From Peribolospora baueri (lineage: Eukaryota > Basidiomycota > Peribolosporomycetes > Peribolosporales > Peribolosporaceae), in contig JAMDHS010000067.1 of NCBI GenBank assembly GCA_029717555.1, forward strand, positions 52,046-116,045: a stretch of 64,000 bases of DNA, written 5' to 3'. A program made the translations under genes and the position numbers. A model generated the notes under the pieces. The model did no database searches and was not told the origin of the DNA. It saw nothing but the letters and a program-made list of their open reading frames with translations. Position 1 is the first letter of the stretch, and each line of letters starts with the position of its first letter. Positions 44,636 to 56,496 of the stretch are shown here, piece by piece.

Positions 44636-45649
44636 TCAAAGGATCCGACTTGCGATGCCGAAGCCGATGCCAGCTCCGAAGCCTTGAGGTAGAAAATAGG
44701 CGGGACAAGAGGTCGAGATTAGTCTCGATGACGCCGCCAACAGATTCGTCCGAAGGAACTCACCTCCGAGGGCGGCGTCCCCGACCCTGTTGCCGACCTT
44801 TCTGAGCTTGCTGTTTTCCGCTACCTCCTGCTTATCCACGGGAGTAGGAGCGCCGGGCCGCTGGGGTTGGGGGTTCAAGGACGTTCCGGAAGAGCTCCAC
44901 TTGCTCATCGTCGGCTTCTCCTCAAAGGGTGGTGGGGCGGATCCCTTCCGCCATGAAAATGAATCGCACTCTTGAGGAGGAGGTGGAGGTGGACTAGCCA
45001 CAAATCTGGGACGAGCGGCCGAGTCTGGCAATCTAAAGGATAGGAAACTCAAGTAGTGAGGACCTGGGGCCGCATATGCGAGACGCCGGTATGCAAAACT
45101 CACTTCTCGACATGGTTGGTTGGGAATAGACCCTCCACCCCAGGGTTCCTCTGCAGCTCCCCTCGCCACCAGTCATCCGATACCTCCTCCAGAATGACGA
45201 TTAGGTCGCCTTTGTTGAAGGCCAAGTCGTCCGGGGCCTGTCCGCAGCAAGACGGGTGCGGCGAATCGGCTCAGTATCGGCTGTGGACGAGGCGGGCGAC
45301 CGGCCCATATTTGGTCCTGACCCAGAGCAAGCGAGCCACTCACCTCGCCCGCGTAGTCCCAGAGCGCCTTTGCCATTCCCACGCCTTTCTCCGTCTGCGC
45401 CGCCAGCGGCGTTTTTCGTGGAAGGAAGGCAGCAGGTGTCTTCTTTGCCGCGTCGAAGCGAGAAGGAGGCATATGCCTCGCCGACGACGCAGACGAAACC
45501 GGCTGCTCGTGGTCGGCGATGAGAGAGGAAACCGAAGGGAGGTTGGACCTGATGGTCGACGCCTGCGTCGCCGTAATGAGCCCTTGGGACGCGAGGAAGG
45601 CCAAGTCCGAAAGCAAGCGGGAAAGAAGATGATTCGTAGCAGCGTCCAT
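44636..45649 (-). CDS. SH3-domain protein (Lsb1/Pin3-like)
   Basis: Probably a cortical actin/endocytosis adaptor that binds Pro-rich partners such as Las17/WASP. Exon 1 (from ATG 45649) is helical and Ser-rich, containing LLSRLLSDLAFLASQGLITA. The SH3 domain is split by an intron: KALWDYAGE, then PDDLAFNKGDLIVILEEVSD, DWWRGEL and GLFPTNHVEK, including the conserved ALYDY-like, WW and P-x-x-Y/H elements. A Pro-rich middle and a Gly-rich C-terminus (KLRKVGNRVGDAALGG, spliced to FGAGIGFGIASRIL, stop 44636) follow. The short Gly-rich hydrophobic tail is typical of fungal members; its role is unknown. Confidence 0.85.
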
Positions 45650-46071
45650 GGTGAGCGTTCTCGGAGCAGGTGGAATAGAACGTAAATGGAGAAGGTGGCG
45701 GGGAAGGAGGGGCGAAATCAGTTAGCCTGAGGGTCCGCTGTCCCGCTTGCAAGTTGCGATGAAAAGAGTGTGGACGTTTAGGCTTGGAGGTGGATCCGTC
45801 CGTTCCTGGCCATGTCGATATTTATTAACGGTCGGTGCCGCAGTGGAGGCGCCGCCGTGCACAGCCGCGCGACTACGCGACGCCACCTACGCCGAAGGGG
45901 GAAGATGTGTATAGCACGAAGTAAATACGAGTGGAACAGGAGGAGAGGGAAGCCAAATAGAATACATGTAGCCAAAGGACGTCGTGTAACCGTCGGGGAG
46001 CAAAGGCAAAGGCAAAGACAAAGACAACAAGCGAAACGCACGGAAAGGAGACGGGAGTCCTATCGAGTGCT

Positions 46072-49000
46072 TCACTTTTTCATCCAAATGGGCTTGCTGC
46101 CCGGTAAAAGCGATCGAAGGTTATCCGTAATGTCAGGAAGCTTCGTCGTCGTCCGGCCTCGTGCTGTGCCCGTCGCAGTGACCGCCTCCGACTGTTCAGC
46201 CCTTTCATCGGCGGAAGGCGCATTTTCAGTTCCAGAGACCGACACGCCGTCACCTGCAGATTCGCCATCCACCGTCGTCGGGCGCTTTCGGAGCTTGTTC
46301 CTGTCTGCAGCCGCAGATGCCGATGATATCGCGGTTGCCTCTTCTTCGGCTCGCTTGCGGTCGTAGTTCTCGACCAGCTGTTGGAACGCGAGACATAGGA
46401 CCTCCGCTTGTGCGAGCGTGGGCTCGAGCTCGATGGATCCGGACAATTCGTTGACGTACTGAGAAAGGAGGACGTCTGGATTGAGTGTTTGGACTTCTCG
46501 CTAGAATGGAAACGGTGACGATAGACGCACCTTGAGGATTTCGTCGAATTCTACTAGGTATCGGATGATGACGTCTCTGTGACTCTCCAGCACCGCCAAT
46601 GCGACGAACAGACTGAATTTCGGCGAGAGGTAGTCGGTCCAGACCACCTCCCACAACGTCTGGACGTCCTGGAAAGAGAACTCGCGCTACGAGCAAACAG
46701 ACACCAGACACCATAACTGTCTTCAGACGGCATGTCCTATATCGACCGAAAACGTCGGCAAGGGATTCAAAAAAGCTCACCTTGAAGCCGATAAGCAGCC
46801 ATCTGAAGCAAAAGAACAAATGCAGAGCCCCGGTTTTCTCGAGGTGCCGGTGCAATTCCGGGTCCATGACGGCGATCAACTGTTGTAGGGTCAGCAGTTG
46901 GCGCATCATGCCGGACTGATCGCGCAGGAAGTTCGACTTCTGCTCGGAGAGGGGCGTGAATTCAAAAGCGGTCAGGCAAGTCGGCTCTTTCCGGAATGAT
47001 GAGGGGGAAGAGACCAGAAGCAACAGGATACCGAAGACGCACCATACGCTCCATGACTCCGACGAAGCACCAGAAAGAAAGAACCTCGTCCGCCTCCATG
47101 ACGACGTAAATCGGGCTGGCGAGATCGCTCATGCCTTGGACGTAGCCAAGCTCCTTCTCCCAGAAATTGTACGTCACGAGCACTTCCTGAAGCTTCTCGA
47201 CGTGTTCATTCGTCGGAGGTTGGGCACCGACGGACGGATCTGTCGCGCTTGACTCTGTTGCGCCTCCGGCACCCGGGCTCGACGAGACCGAATCCGGCGT
47301 AGAGTCCCCTGATTGCGAAACGACAAAGCCCGGCGTGGGAAGGGCGAACAGTGGTTGGGTACGATCGGTGCGCCGGCAATCGACGCGAATGCGATGGCGT
47401 TCTTCTATGGTGTTCTCCTGCGCAAGTACTTTGGGGTTGTCGCGCCAGGAAGCCAATAGTTCGTAGTACTCTTGACTGCGATGACAGCAGGACGGAAGAT
47501 GAAGACGTGAGCCTCTGAATTATCGCCACGCGCCCGGTGGCCACGTCGAAACTCACGCCTTCTCCTTCAAGACTTGCTGTCTTTCCGTTTCGGAGCTCTT
47601 CCATTCGTACATTCTCAAGAGGAATGGCCAGGCATGCTTCCTAACGTCAGGGGCGAGCCCACCTCGGAAGATCTCGGCCTTCACAGTCTCCTCATCCACT
47701 TTGAGGCGCCCTCCATCGTCGAACCAGCTCTGCCATTGGGACAGCACGACAGGTTGCGACGTGCGCGTGCTCCGAGGTCGATGCAAATTGGCGGTAGTCT
47801 GAAGAGAAAAAAAAAAGCGGGTGAGGAAGATCGTAAGAAACACGGTGCCTCGAAATCGAGACGACAAGTGAGGAAGAAGCGGCCGTACAGCGAGAAGCTC
47901 GAAAACTCCGAGGTCGCCTCCTTCGGTGCCTCCATCCTCTTCGCCATCGATGTCGACTTCACGTCTCCTGTTCCGCTCTCCCTCCTCCGCGACAAGTCGA
48001 GCCCATTTTGCCAGATAGACTCGGGCCGCGTCATATTCTCCCGGCCCCGTCTGCCCACCGTATCCTCTTCGACCATTTTGCGAACCGCCGTGACTGCTTT
48101 GGCCGCTCATCTCCGCTGGCTCAGCGTGGGCAAAGCTAGCCACTGGCTGCGGAAGGTGTGGAACGATCGGCTGTGCGAGAGGATGAGAGACGAGCTGATG
48201 GGTCGCCTGCCGGGCGGAGCGCGTGAATCGGGAGAAAGAGGACAGGATGGAAAACCGAGTGGATTTGGCTAGAGCGGTCAAACTGTCCATGGTCGGATCC
48301 GAAGTCGACGGCTGAGGGTGCGAGCGACGTTGCGGAGACGTAGACATCGATTGGTGTAAGATGGACTGCCTCTTGAGCAGGTCAAAGGCTGATGAACGGC
48401 GGACGGTCGCTGGGCCCGGCTGACTTTGTCCATCACCGCCGCGCTTGGGCGGGGTGAAGTCGATGGCATCGTCCTCAAACAACACGGTCGAATGCGTCTC
48501 CAGGTCGCTCGAGTTAGGGTTGATGAGGAACAGCGTCGGGTCGACGACGCTCCGGTGCACTTGTGCGAACAACCTGAGACGTTGAACGAGATCGGCGCCG
48601 CCCCATGTGGAGTTGTTCCGCCTCGATTTGGAGGGTCCCTGGCCGTTGCGCAAGCTGGCAGCCGTCTGCATACTACGTACGCTGCTCGCATCACTGGCAT
48701 CGGCGCTTGGACCGCTCGATCCCGACTCTTGCTTGCTCCTCTCGATCGAGAGCATGGTGCTGCGGCTCTCATCATCGTGAAAGTGTAAGGTGGGAAGAGA
48801 CAAACCGCCGACCATGTTGACCGTGACAGTTCCGTACCAGTTGGACAGAGTGGGCGGGTGTATCAAAAGGGAATAGACGTTGCGAATGGGAACAGAGAAA
48901 GCGTGCGTTGAAGCGATGTTGGGTGGCGTTTTGACCAAGACCGAATCTTAGTGGCCGGGTGGACGGGAAAAGGTGGGCGGCCAGTCAGGAAGACTGCACG

Positions 49001-49614
49001 TGTAGCTAAATTGCGTGTCCGGCTTCGTTCAAGCGGCAACACTGGCTCACCCTCGTCATTCCAGTCTATTCCGGTGTAGACGCCTTTACCTTCGCCTTCT
49101 TCCTCCACCTTGACAAACTTGCCGAACTCGTCGCGTTCCTCAAGCAGGCTTTCAGGGATCCAAGAAAGGAGTACGTCCCGCGGCTCCTGCGCGGCGACGA
49201 CGACAACGGAGAGAACAAGGTAAGACATTACCAAGATCCTGTCAAGCCAATTTGCCTCTACCCGTCCCGGTCGCTGCGCGCGTCACTCACCCTCTCCACA
49301 ATGGCCACGAACCCAGGCACGTTATCTTTCGCCCAAGCGCTCGGGTGAACGTAGACCTTTGATTTGGAATACAAAAGTCTGCACCGCTCCGCATCATCAG
49401 GGCCTTCCTTTTGCGTCGGAGAGCTGCTCGCTACCGGCTCAGCTCCCGAACCGTGGGAGACAGCTGTGCCGGGGTTGCGATCAAGTCGAGGACTCTGCTG
49501 CGCTTGTCCGTCTTTATCCTTGCTCTCCCTCTCCAGCTCCGCCTTTTCCTCCTCCGCGTTCTTGAGCACACTAACACGGCTTGTGAGTGACGCGCTCGAC
49601 TTGGAGCCTTTCAT
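46072..49614 (-). CDS. Rab GTPase-activating protein Gyp7-like (TBC domain)
   Basis: Accelerates GTP hydrolysis by Ypt7/Rab7-type GTPases at vacuole and endosome membranes. Pieces in order: RCRLLYSKSKVYVHPSAWAK, EPRDVLLSWIPESLLEERDE, FSVPIRNVYSLLIHPP (N-terminal Gyp7/TBC1D15 domain), a Ser-rich linker, then the TBC domain with WQSWFDDGGRLKVDEETVKA, IFRGGLAPDVRKHAWPFLLR, arginine-finger motif IRVDCRRTDR (IxxDxxR), glutamine-finger motif YVQGMSDL (YxQ), DEVLSFWCFVGVMERM and HLEKTGALHLFFCFRWLLIG. The stop is TGA 46072 after PIWMKK. The first in-frame ATG is 49614, but the frame is open to about 49800 without an ATG, so a short upstream exon probably supplies the true start. Confidence 0.88.
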
Positions 49615-50560
49615 TGCGATGCTGAACGGCGAAGGAGGGCTGAGAGGCGTGGCCGCGGCTTCTGCCAGTGCCTCGGACTGTGTGCTTATAGGAGTCGACG
49701 CTCCCGATCGTTCGGTCAACGGGGGATCTTCTTGATGGTCGTCCGATGTCTGTACCTTTGGGCAGGTGTCCTTCTCGGAAGACGGGGCTGGCTCTCCGTC
49801 GGCCGATGCAGGCGACTACGTCGTGCCCAACAGACCGCCGTCGCATCAGCCGTCGGGGTCTGAATGCAGCCAGCAACTCCATCTCGGCCAGACAAAGAAA
49901 CTCACCTCTCTCCCCTCCTTCTCTGTCGGCCCATCGTTTGGCTTGTCCTTGTGAGGTCCGCCTCCCATTCTGGACGGTTCTTGTTCTACGGGAGGAAGGA
50001 GACACCTGCCTGACCGTGGTGCCACTGGTCACACGTCGACCCGGTCCCGATCACTCGTCGCCCCCGCGCCTCGCCGCAGTAAGCGGTCACGTGTTGCTCA
50101 CGTGCTGCCTTCGCTTTCCTCGGCGCGGCCCGAGACTAGACTAGATTCCACTCGTTCGGGGCTGCGGGGGAGGTGCGCCTCCGAAGGTTGCACAAGGGAT
50201 CGCCAGCGAGGCGGAATACATTCATCTTCATCTTCATCTGGGGATGGGGGACAGATGATGGTGGTGGCAAGACACAGCCGTTCCGAGGCTGACAGGATGG
50301 CCTTACGTAGACCCTGCCTGCGCACACAACCAGGTCGACTCCCAGCCAGGGCCACTTCCAATCACTGACACGGGCGACAGTCGAGCCCCGCGCGCGGCTT
50401 CCACGAGACTCACGCTAAGACTTGCTTGGAATGCAATCACAATCACGGTACAGAAATTTTAAAGAAAGGCGCCCCCGCCTTCTCGCGACGTCCCGCGCAC
50501 GCGCACCTCTCCCAGTCCACCACGCCCCATACCGTCTCGTCTCGTGTATATCGTCTCCAG
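49615..50560. promoter_or_regulatory. Divergent region, Gyp7-like / alcohol dehydrogenase
   Basis: 946 bp. The first 150-250 bp on the Gyp7 side are probably coding or 5' leader of that gene. A (TTCATC)-type hexamer run lies near 50220-50240. No TATA box is obvious before ATG 50561. Confidence 0.4.
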
Positions 50561-51714
50561 ATGTCTTCCCTCAGCGCAGAGAACGCGGCCGTGATGAGCG
50601 CCTACCGCTGGCACCTCGGTAGTCACGACCTCGTCAAGGAAGAGGTGCCCGTGCCAGTGCCCGGCGAGGGCGAAGCGCTTATCAAGGTGGAGGCCACCGG
50701 TCTATGCGGGACAGACGTGGGTATCCATATGGTCCTTACGTTTCCTTTGCGACAGTGCTTGGCTCGCGACCGATCGACCCACTCCACATCGGTTCCCCCT
50801 CCCCCCTCTGGCAGTTACATGTTCTCAATGGCGCCTTTCCCTTCCGGTCCTCCGCCTTCACCTTGGGCCATGAGGTCTGCGGTATTCTCCACGCGCTTGG
50901 ACCTTCCTCGTCCGGCCACGACCTCCAGGTCGGCAAGCGCTACGCGGCGTACCCGGTCAACCCGTGCCTGAAGACGTCATGCCCGGACTGCCATGGCCCA
51001 TCCCCGACCCACAGTTGCCGCGACAGGGACACCCTCGGTCTTGGCCGCGACGGCGGGTTCACGTCTTATGTGTGCGTACCCGCTCGTGTGCTCGTGCCCG
51101 TCCCCGACGGCGTGTCGGCCGAGGTCGCCGCCGTTTGCACCGACGCCGTCCTGACGCCCTTCCACGCCCTCCGCACCCGTGGCGAGGTGGGCCCTGGAAA
51201 GAAGGTGCTCATCATCGGAGTCGGCGGCCTGGGTAGCAATGCCGTGCAGATCGCTCGGCATGTCCTCGGAGCCGAACGTGTTTTCGCAACCTATGTCAAG
51301 GCGGAGAGCCGTGACCTGGCCGTGAAGCTCGGGGCTCATGAGACCATCGAGGCTCACAAGGTGATTGAATATCTCCAAGCGAACAACATCGACATCGACG
51401 TGGCGGTCGACTTTGTCGGTATCGAATCTTCCTTCACCACCGCCTTCCACGCCGTTCGGCCGGGAGGGCGCGTCGTCTCTGTCGGCCTCGGCAGTCCGGC
51501 AGTGCAGCTGCCGTTGCAGTTGAGCGTAGTCTTCGAGAAGGAGATTCGGGGCTCGTTCTGGGGACGTCAAGACGAGCTGGCTGAGGTGCTGCAGCTCGTC
51601 GCCGATGGCAAGATCACTCCACAGGTGCAGGTGGAGGAGATGAACCAGCTAGAAGACTTCGTCACGAAGCTGCGCTCCTCTCAGCTGAAGGGGAGAGTGG
51701 CTTTCAAGCCTTAG
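50561..51714 (+). CDS. Zinc-type alcohol dehydrogenase (medium-chain dehydrogenase/reductase)
   Basis: NAD(P)-dependent oxidation of an alcohol; the substrate is unknown. Two exons, 50561-50716 and 50815-51714, give 351 aa. Catalytic zinc ligands appear in GLCGTDLHV (Cys, across the splice) and LGHEVCG (His/Glu). A structural-zinc-like Cys cluster reads CLKTSCPDCHGPSPTHSC. The Rossmann motif is GVGGLGSNAVQIAR, with VDFVGIESSFTTAFHAVRPG and GRVVSVGLG following. Length is normal for the family. The N-terminal half of the intron (50717-50814) has a GTGGGT donor chosen because it restores CGTDLHVLNG. Confidence 0.88.
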
Positions 51715-52396
51715 GTGTGCCAGAACAACATGGCGATGTATCCGAGTCGTCACCTGACTCGCAAGTTCCATTACCGTCGAGGCAATCAAATCAAGAACTG
51801 TTAGATCGAAACGACACAGCCGGCGCAGGAGTTCCACTTTTTGCCTCGGCGTGGAGAGGCGGTTCTCGTCGTACGACCGCGTGGCAACGACTGTCTGCAG
51901 CAAGCAATACAAATAGGCGAAGACGACGACAAAACTGTAAATTCGACCTTGAGCTTACAGCATACGTACAGGTGAAAGGACGAGCGAAAAGAGGCGTCGG
52001 AAAACGAGCCTTCGCGGATTCGCTCACAAAGAAAGGGAAAGGCAGTAGTAACGTAGTAACGCAGGGAGAGTAAATACTCTTGAACGGAACGCGGGGTAGG
52101 TTGAACGTAAACTCAGAAAGTGTCGTCTCGTACGTTGAAAGGGTGAAGGAGGACGGGACAAAAGCAGAAAGAGAGCTGGGTGCAGAGACGAGACGGGCAA
52201 GCAAGGTTGGGTATACGCCACTGGAGGAGAACGACGAATCCGAGCGTAAAATAAAAGATGTAAGCAACTCCGTCCTCGCCAGCCTCGTGCCAGCACAATT
52301 CAGCTCACCGATCTCGCTGCGAACAGCCCGTTGCGTCCATGAGCAATCGGACGCCACACGACCGTATTCGGCCGGGCCGGGCGCGACTGCGCACTC
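51715..52396. other. 682-bp spacer without assigned gene
   Basis: Follows the alcohol dehydrogenase stop. Moderately AT-richer stretches (51900-52100) but no domain on either strand. Confidence 0.4.
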
Positions 52397-52644
52397 ATGG
52401 GCGACGACGACACCGGCAGAACAACGTTTGCGGGCCGGGCGTAAGTTGCCGCGCTCCCTCTCCCCCTCTCCCTCCTCCGGCCACCCCTCATTCTTGTACC
52501 TCTGGTCCTTTCATTCAGCGGCGCCCTCCCACACGCTTCCCTCTTGTCCCTCGCAGTGGCCGACATAAGACTCAAGGAAGCGTGCGCGAGGCCGTTGCCC
52601 TGCCTCTCAGAAAAGAAGACAACGACGGCCCGAGAGGGCTGTAA
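52397..52644 (+). CDS. Possible small spliced gene, 43 aa
   Basis: ATG 52397 opens MGDDDTGRTTFAGR, then a textbook donor GTAAGT (52441) and acceptor CTCGCAG (52556) join in frame to GRHKTQGSVREAVALPLRKE and NDGPRGL, stop TAA 52642-52644. Exons are 44 and 88 nt. The strong splice signals and correct phase argue for a transcript; the peptide is too short to assign, and the frame could be a 5' exon or chance. It is convergent with eRF1, with only 57 bp between stops. Confidence 0.38.
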
Positions 52645-52701
52645 AAGACGGGAAGGCAGAAAAAGGGGGGCGGTGTTGGGGTAGAGAGGGAGACGAACTG
52701 G

Positions 52702-54797
52702 CTACTCGTCGTCGTCGCTGTAGAACTCGTCGTCGTCCTCATACACCTGCAAGTCCTCGAATGCAACCTTGTATCGCAACAGTCCGCCGATGCCGCCGAA
52801 GCCTTTGACGAACTGGCTACCCTCCTGAGAGCGATTGGTAACAAACTGCGAGACGATGTGACACGGCGTTGCATTTGTCAGCACATGCGTAATCCAAATG
52901 ACAACCGCGACAATGGAAATGAGCCGCTTCGCGCTCACCTCCAAATTGGCGCCAAAGTCCTTGTACTTTTCCGCGAACCATTCAAGGAGAGGCTGAGGCT
53001 CCTCAGCCTGCTCCATCTCGATGCCAGTCGCCTTGTCAAGGAACCTTTCACGCTCCTTCTCCTGCTCCTTCGTAAGATGAAGAACGACGTTGTCTGCAGA
53101 TGGGTATGGGCAAAAGAAGACTAAACAACGATTCGTCTGAGCAAATCCTTCCTAGATGAGACAAACACTCACGGCCTTCAGAGTCCTTGAGGACGTAACG
53201 CGTCACTTCAAGGTTCTCCCAGACGATCAGAGTTTCCACGGCACCCATCTCGAGCGCCTTGAGGACGTCCTCAACGCCGAAGCAGTACTTGCCCGTGTCG
53301 AGGCTGATCTCATCGAAATACTTCTGAATGAGCTTCTTCTCCTGGACGAACTTGACATTCTGCAGACTCTCCGCCGCGAGCTCAATCGCCTGATTGAAGC
53401 CGTTCTCGCCGCCGTAGGAGACGTCAACGGTGCGGATGACCTTGGTCGCCAGGCGTGGATCGAACATGTCGGACGTGTTGAGCTCGGTCTTGAAGTCGGC
53501 AGAACCTGCGAGGATGAGCCCAGCCACGTTGCATTTGTTGTCGGTGATGAAGTGCTGAGTCGCTAGCTCTGCGATCTTGCGAACGTAGTTGTGTCGAGCT
53601 TCGTCACGAAGACGGGCGAAACGAACGGCAGACTGACCACCACGGCCTGCGAAGAAGCAAAAGAACCAAATTGGAAGCGGCGTGAGAGGAAACCCGCGAA
53701 GACGCCAAACATGCGACATGGACGCACCGTGCTTCTTTGGAAGGTCTACGGAGAGCTTGTGAATGACTGTACGAGTATTACCGGCGACAGTGCCGAACAA
53801 AGAACCATTGCCGTCCATGACGATGAAACCAAACTTGGCGTCGGACTCGAGGAGCTCAGAAAGCGCCTCAGTGTGGAATTTGTTGTCGCAAAGATAGAGT
53901 GAACTGTAGAATGGAGGTGACTAGCGTTAGAGAAATGTAATTCCACGACGCCAAGCAGCCAAGACTCACGTGTTGATCGGCTTGAAGGGCTCAAAAGAGA
54001 AGTTGACTTTCTTCTCTTTGCCCTCGTCAGTCAAAATGGTACCACAGTAGACGACGAGACCATTCGGTGGGACTAGAGACATGACGGAGAAGTTGTGCAG
54101 TGAGCTCTAGTTCAGAGATACAGTGTAACACAAATCCCTGCTCACCCTTGGTATACAGCTTAAGCCTCTGCTGCGTCGACGTGATAGCAGCCAGAACGGA
54201 CAGCCTGTTGACACGCGACTTGATGTTCGAGGCCGTACCATACTCTTGGGTAAGCATGGCCGAGACACGGGAGAGCTGATCCTGCACGAGTGGAAGAAGC
54301 GAGACGAAAATGTCTGAAATGAGCCTTTCTCGCTCTTGGAAAGCAGCTGACTGTGCCTGACGCAGAACCCAAGGACTCGGAGCAAATGCCAACAGCAAGA
54401 CTAACCTTCGGTGGAATGACGAGGGAGATCATGGAAGTGCCAGCTCTGGAGAGAAGTGGAAGAGTAACAAAACATGTTTGAGTCTTCTCCACCACCTACG
54501 AGCACTGTCAACAGCGTCGCCGCCACCACTATCGCGGCCACGCGATTGATTGACGGTGCCGAGGAGCATCGCGAGCAGACAGCTTGGCGATCGCTAGGTA
54601 CGCCTCGACTCACCCTCGGGCAGCATCAAGGCTCTTGACGAGCTTCTTGACCTTCCAGATCTGTTAACGAAGACAGTATGTACGATGCAGAAACGTCTTC
54701 CGATCAGGGCTCAGGCCGGAGCTAGCCCCAGAGTAGTCGCCCACGTCGAAGGCCGACTCACCTCGATGTTCTTTTCCGCGGCGTCGTTCGAGCTCAT
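52702..54797 (-). CDS. SUP45: Eukaryotic peptide chain release factor 1 (eRF1)
   Basis: Recognises all three stop codons in the ribosomal A site and triggers peptidyl-tRNA hydrolysis. Starts [12 protein letters not shown] (ATG 54797), then [28 protein letters not shown] and [20 protein letters not shown] with the NIKS motif, followed by the YxCxxxF motif YLCDNKF, the GGQ loop [20 protein letters not shown], and the C domain ([60 protein letters not shown]). It ends with an acidic tail [19 protein letters not shown] at TAG 52702. About eight exons, with several very short ones at the 5' end. All catalytic and decoding motifs are intact, so standard stop use is expected. Confidence 0.96.
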
Positions 54798-55183
54798 TTT
54801 GAAACGTGCAGTCGGCGGCCCGTTCTATTAGGGTGGCGGAGGTGGCAAAAGAGAAAGGAAATCAAAGAAGAGGCTAGCGAATGAGTGGTCCACTGGAGGG
54901 TCGCTTTTGCCTTCTCGTTCTCGTTCCGAAGAGATTTGAGCGCGCAGACTGCTCCGCTGCTGCGGCAGTGACGCTTCCCACGGCCGGGGAGCACATTCAG
55001 CGAAGGACCGACCCGACCAATCTTCTCGATCATCTTCTGCACTCGCTACGAGCCGCGAATCAGAAGGTCGCAATTCGTCAGGCGATGATGGTCTAGCCTG
55101 GGCATATCGGAACGCAGCGCCCGACTCGCAGAGCTGCGTGCACATTTTTCACCCGGAATTGCCGTTGAGTTTCTTCCACAAGC
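54798..55183. promoter_or_regulatory. Shared divergent promoter, eRF1 / Pop7
   Basis: 386 bp between the start codons of two RNA/translation housekeeping genes. No TATA box. A plus-strand frame at 54881-55096 is not supported. Confidence 0.5.
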
Positions 55184-56059
55184 ATGCCTATGAGCCGTAA
55201 GAGGCGACGCGAGGAGGAAGGGAGAGAGGGGAACGCTCCCCTGGACGACGGCGAGCCAATGCGAGGCCCGGTGAGAATCAGTTTCTGTGCCTCCTCCAGG
55301 CGAAGCAGGCAGGTTAGAGAGAGCTAGAATCATAACGACCCTTAAACTGCTGGTCCCGCTTTCGTACTCAGACCGGCAAAAGGACCAAGTCTGGCCGCAC
55401 CTCGAATGAACAGACCACCGAAGCTGCTCGCTCAGCTCACAAGCGCCCTCGCCTGCCGGGCCGAGTTCGCAAACTGGCGGTACAGCATTCGAATCAGGGT
55501 CCCAACGAGATCTACCTAAGCAAGAAGACGGACTTGGCAGCCTATTTGAAGCGAGGCAGGAAGATGGTGCTGGAGCAAGGGTGAGATCAGCCGAGGCCCC
55601 CAGTCGTGGTGCGGGTGACCCTCCTGACCCGCTTTCCTTTCTCTGCCTGCTCCATTGACGCCGTTCAGGTACCATCAGATCCTCATTCATGCTCTCTCAG
55701 CCGCTATTCCTCAGGCCATCGTTCTCGCTTTCGCCTTGCGCGACTCGCTGGGCCTCGAACCAGAGGACGTCGCCGTGGAGACGAGAACGAAAAGCGTGGC
55801 CAGTTTGGATGAGGTTATTCCTGAGGATGTGGTGAGTCAGGGCCAAAGCAGCATGAGCATGACTTGAATTTTTTCCACCTGCTCAAACACAGTCATTATT
55901 CTTCGCCTTCCCTTTCTGCGACGTGGACAGGATGAAGACATCCAAACACAGACGCGACTCCAATCCGCCGTCACCATCACCTTTCGTGTCCTCGCTCGGC
56001 CGCGTGCAGCGCAAATTCTTAGGCAGTCCGCATCTGTCCCTAAGGGCCCGTCTACATGA
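55184..56059 (+). CDS. POP7: RNase P/MRP subunit Pop7 (Rpp20, Alba fold)
   Basis: Protein subunit of the nuclear RNase P and RNase MRP ribonucleoproteins, which mature tRNA 5' ends and pre-rRNA. Four exons (55184-55270, 55372-55580, 55669-55831, 55931-56059) give 195 aa. A basic N-terminus (MSRKRRREEE, KRTKSGRTSNEQ) leads into NEIYLSKKTDLAAYLKRGRK, then the Alba core GYHQILIHALSAAIPQAIVL and AFALRDSLGLEPEDVAVETR. The last exon contributes IQTQTRLQSAVTITFRVLAR. Length fits Rpp20/Pop7 with a basic extension. The start could also be the second ATG (55190), two codons in. Confidence 0.88.
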
Positions 56060-56496
56060 GCATACAGATCGTGTCAGTTGCTGGCACAAGCCTGCCAACC
56101 TCATTGCATTTCTCAGACTGCATTTGTATCATTGTGACGTCTTGCAACGAGGATCATACGAAGCGGGTAAAAAGACAGTGTTTGGAAGGGATAAGCGAGG
56201 CCCATGGCGGTTTAGCCTTGAGTTGGGTCGACACAAGGATCCTCTTCATGACCGAGCTCGTCAGAGCCAGTCGGCCTCTTCCGCCCGTTGACGATAAAAC
56301 AGCCGGGCGCTTTTCGCAGTGCGTTGACTTCCCTCTTTCACCCGTATGAGAAGACGTCGTTCTACGTGCCAAGGGCCGGATCCATCGCCCATCTTCCTTC
56401 AGACTCTATTGCATTCCATAGAAGACGATAATTGCGCTGTCTAGGAGGTCAAGGTACATGGTGCTTGTACAAGACGCAAGGAAAGGAAGGAGGACA

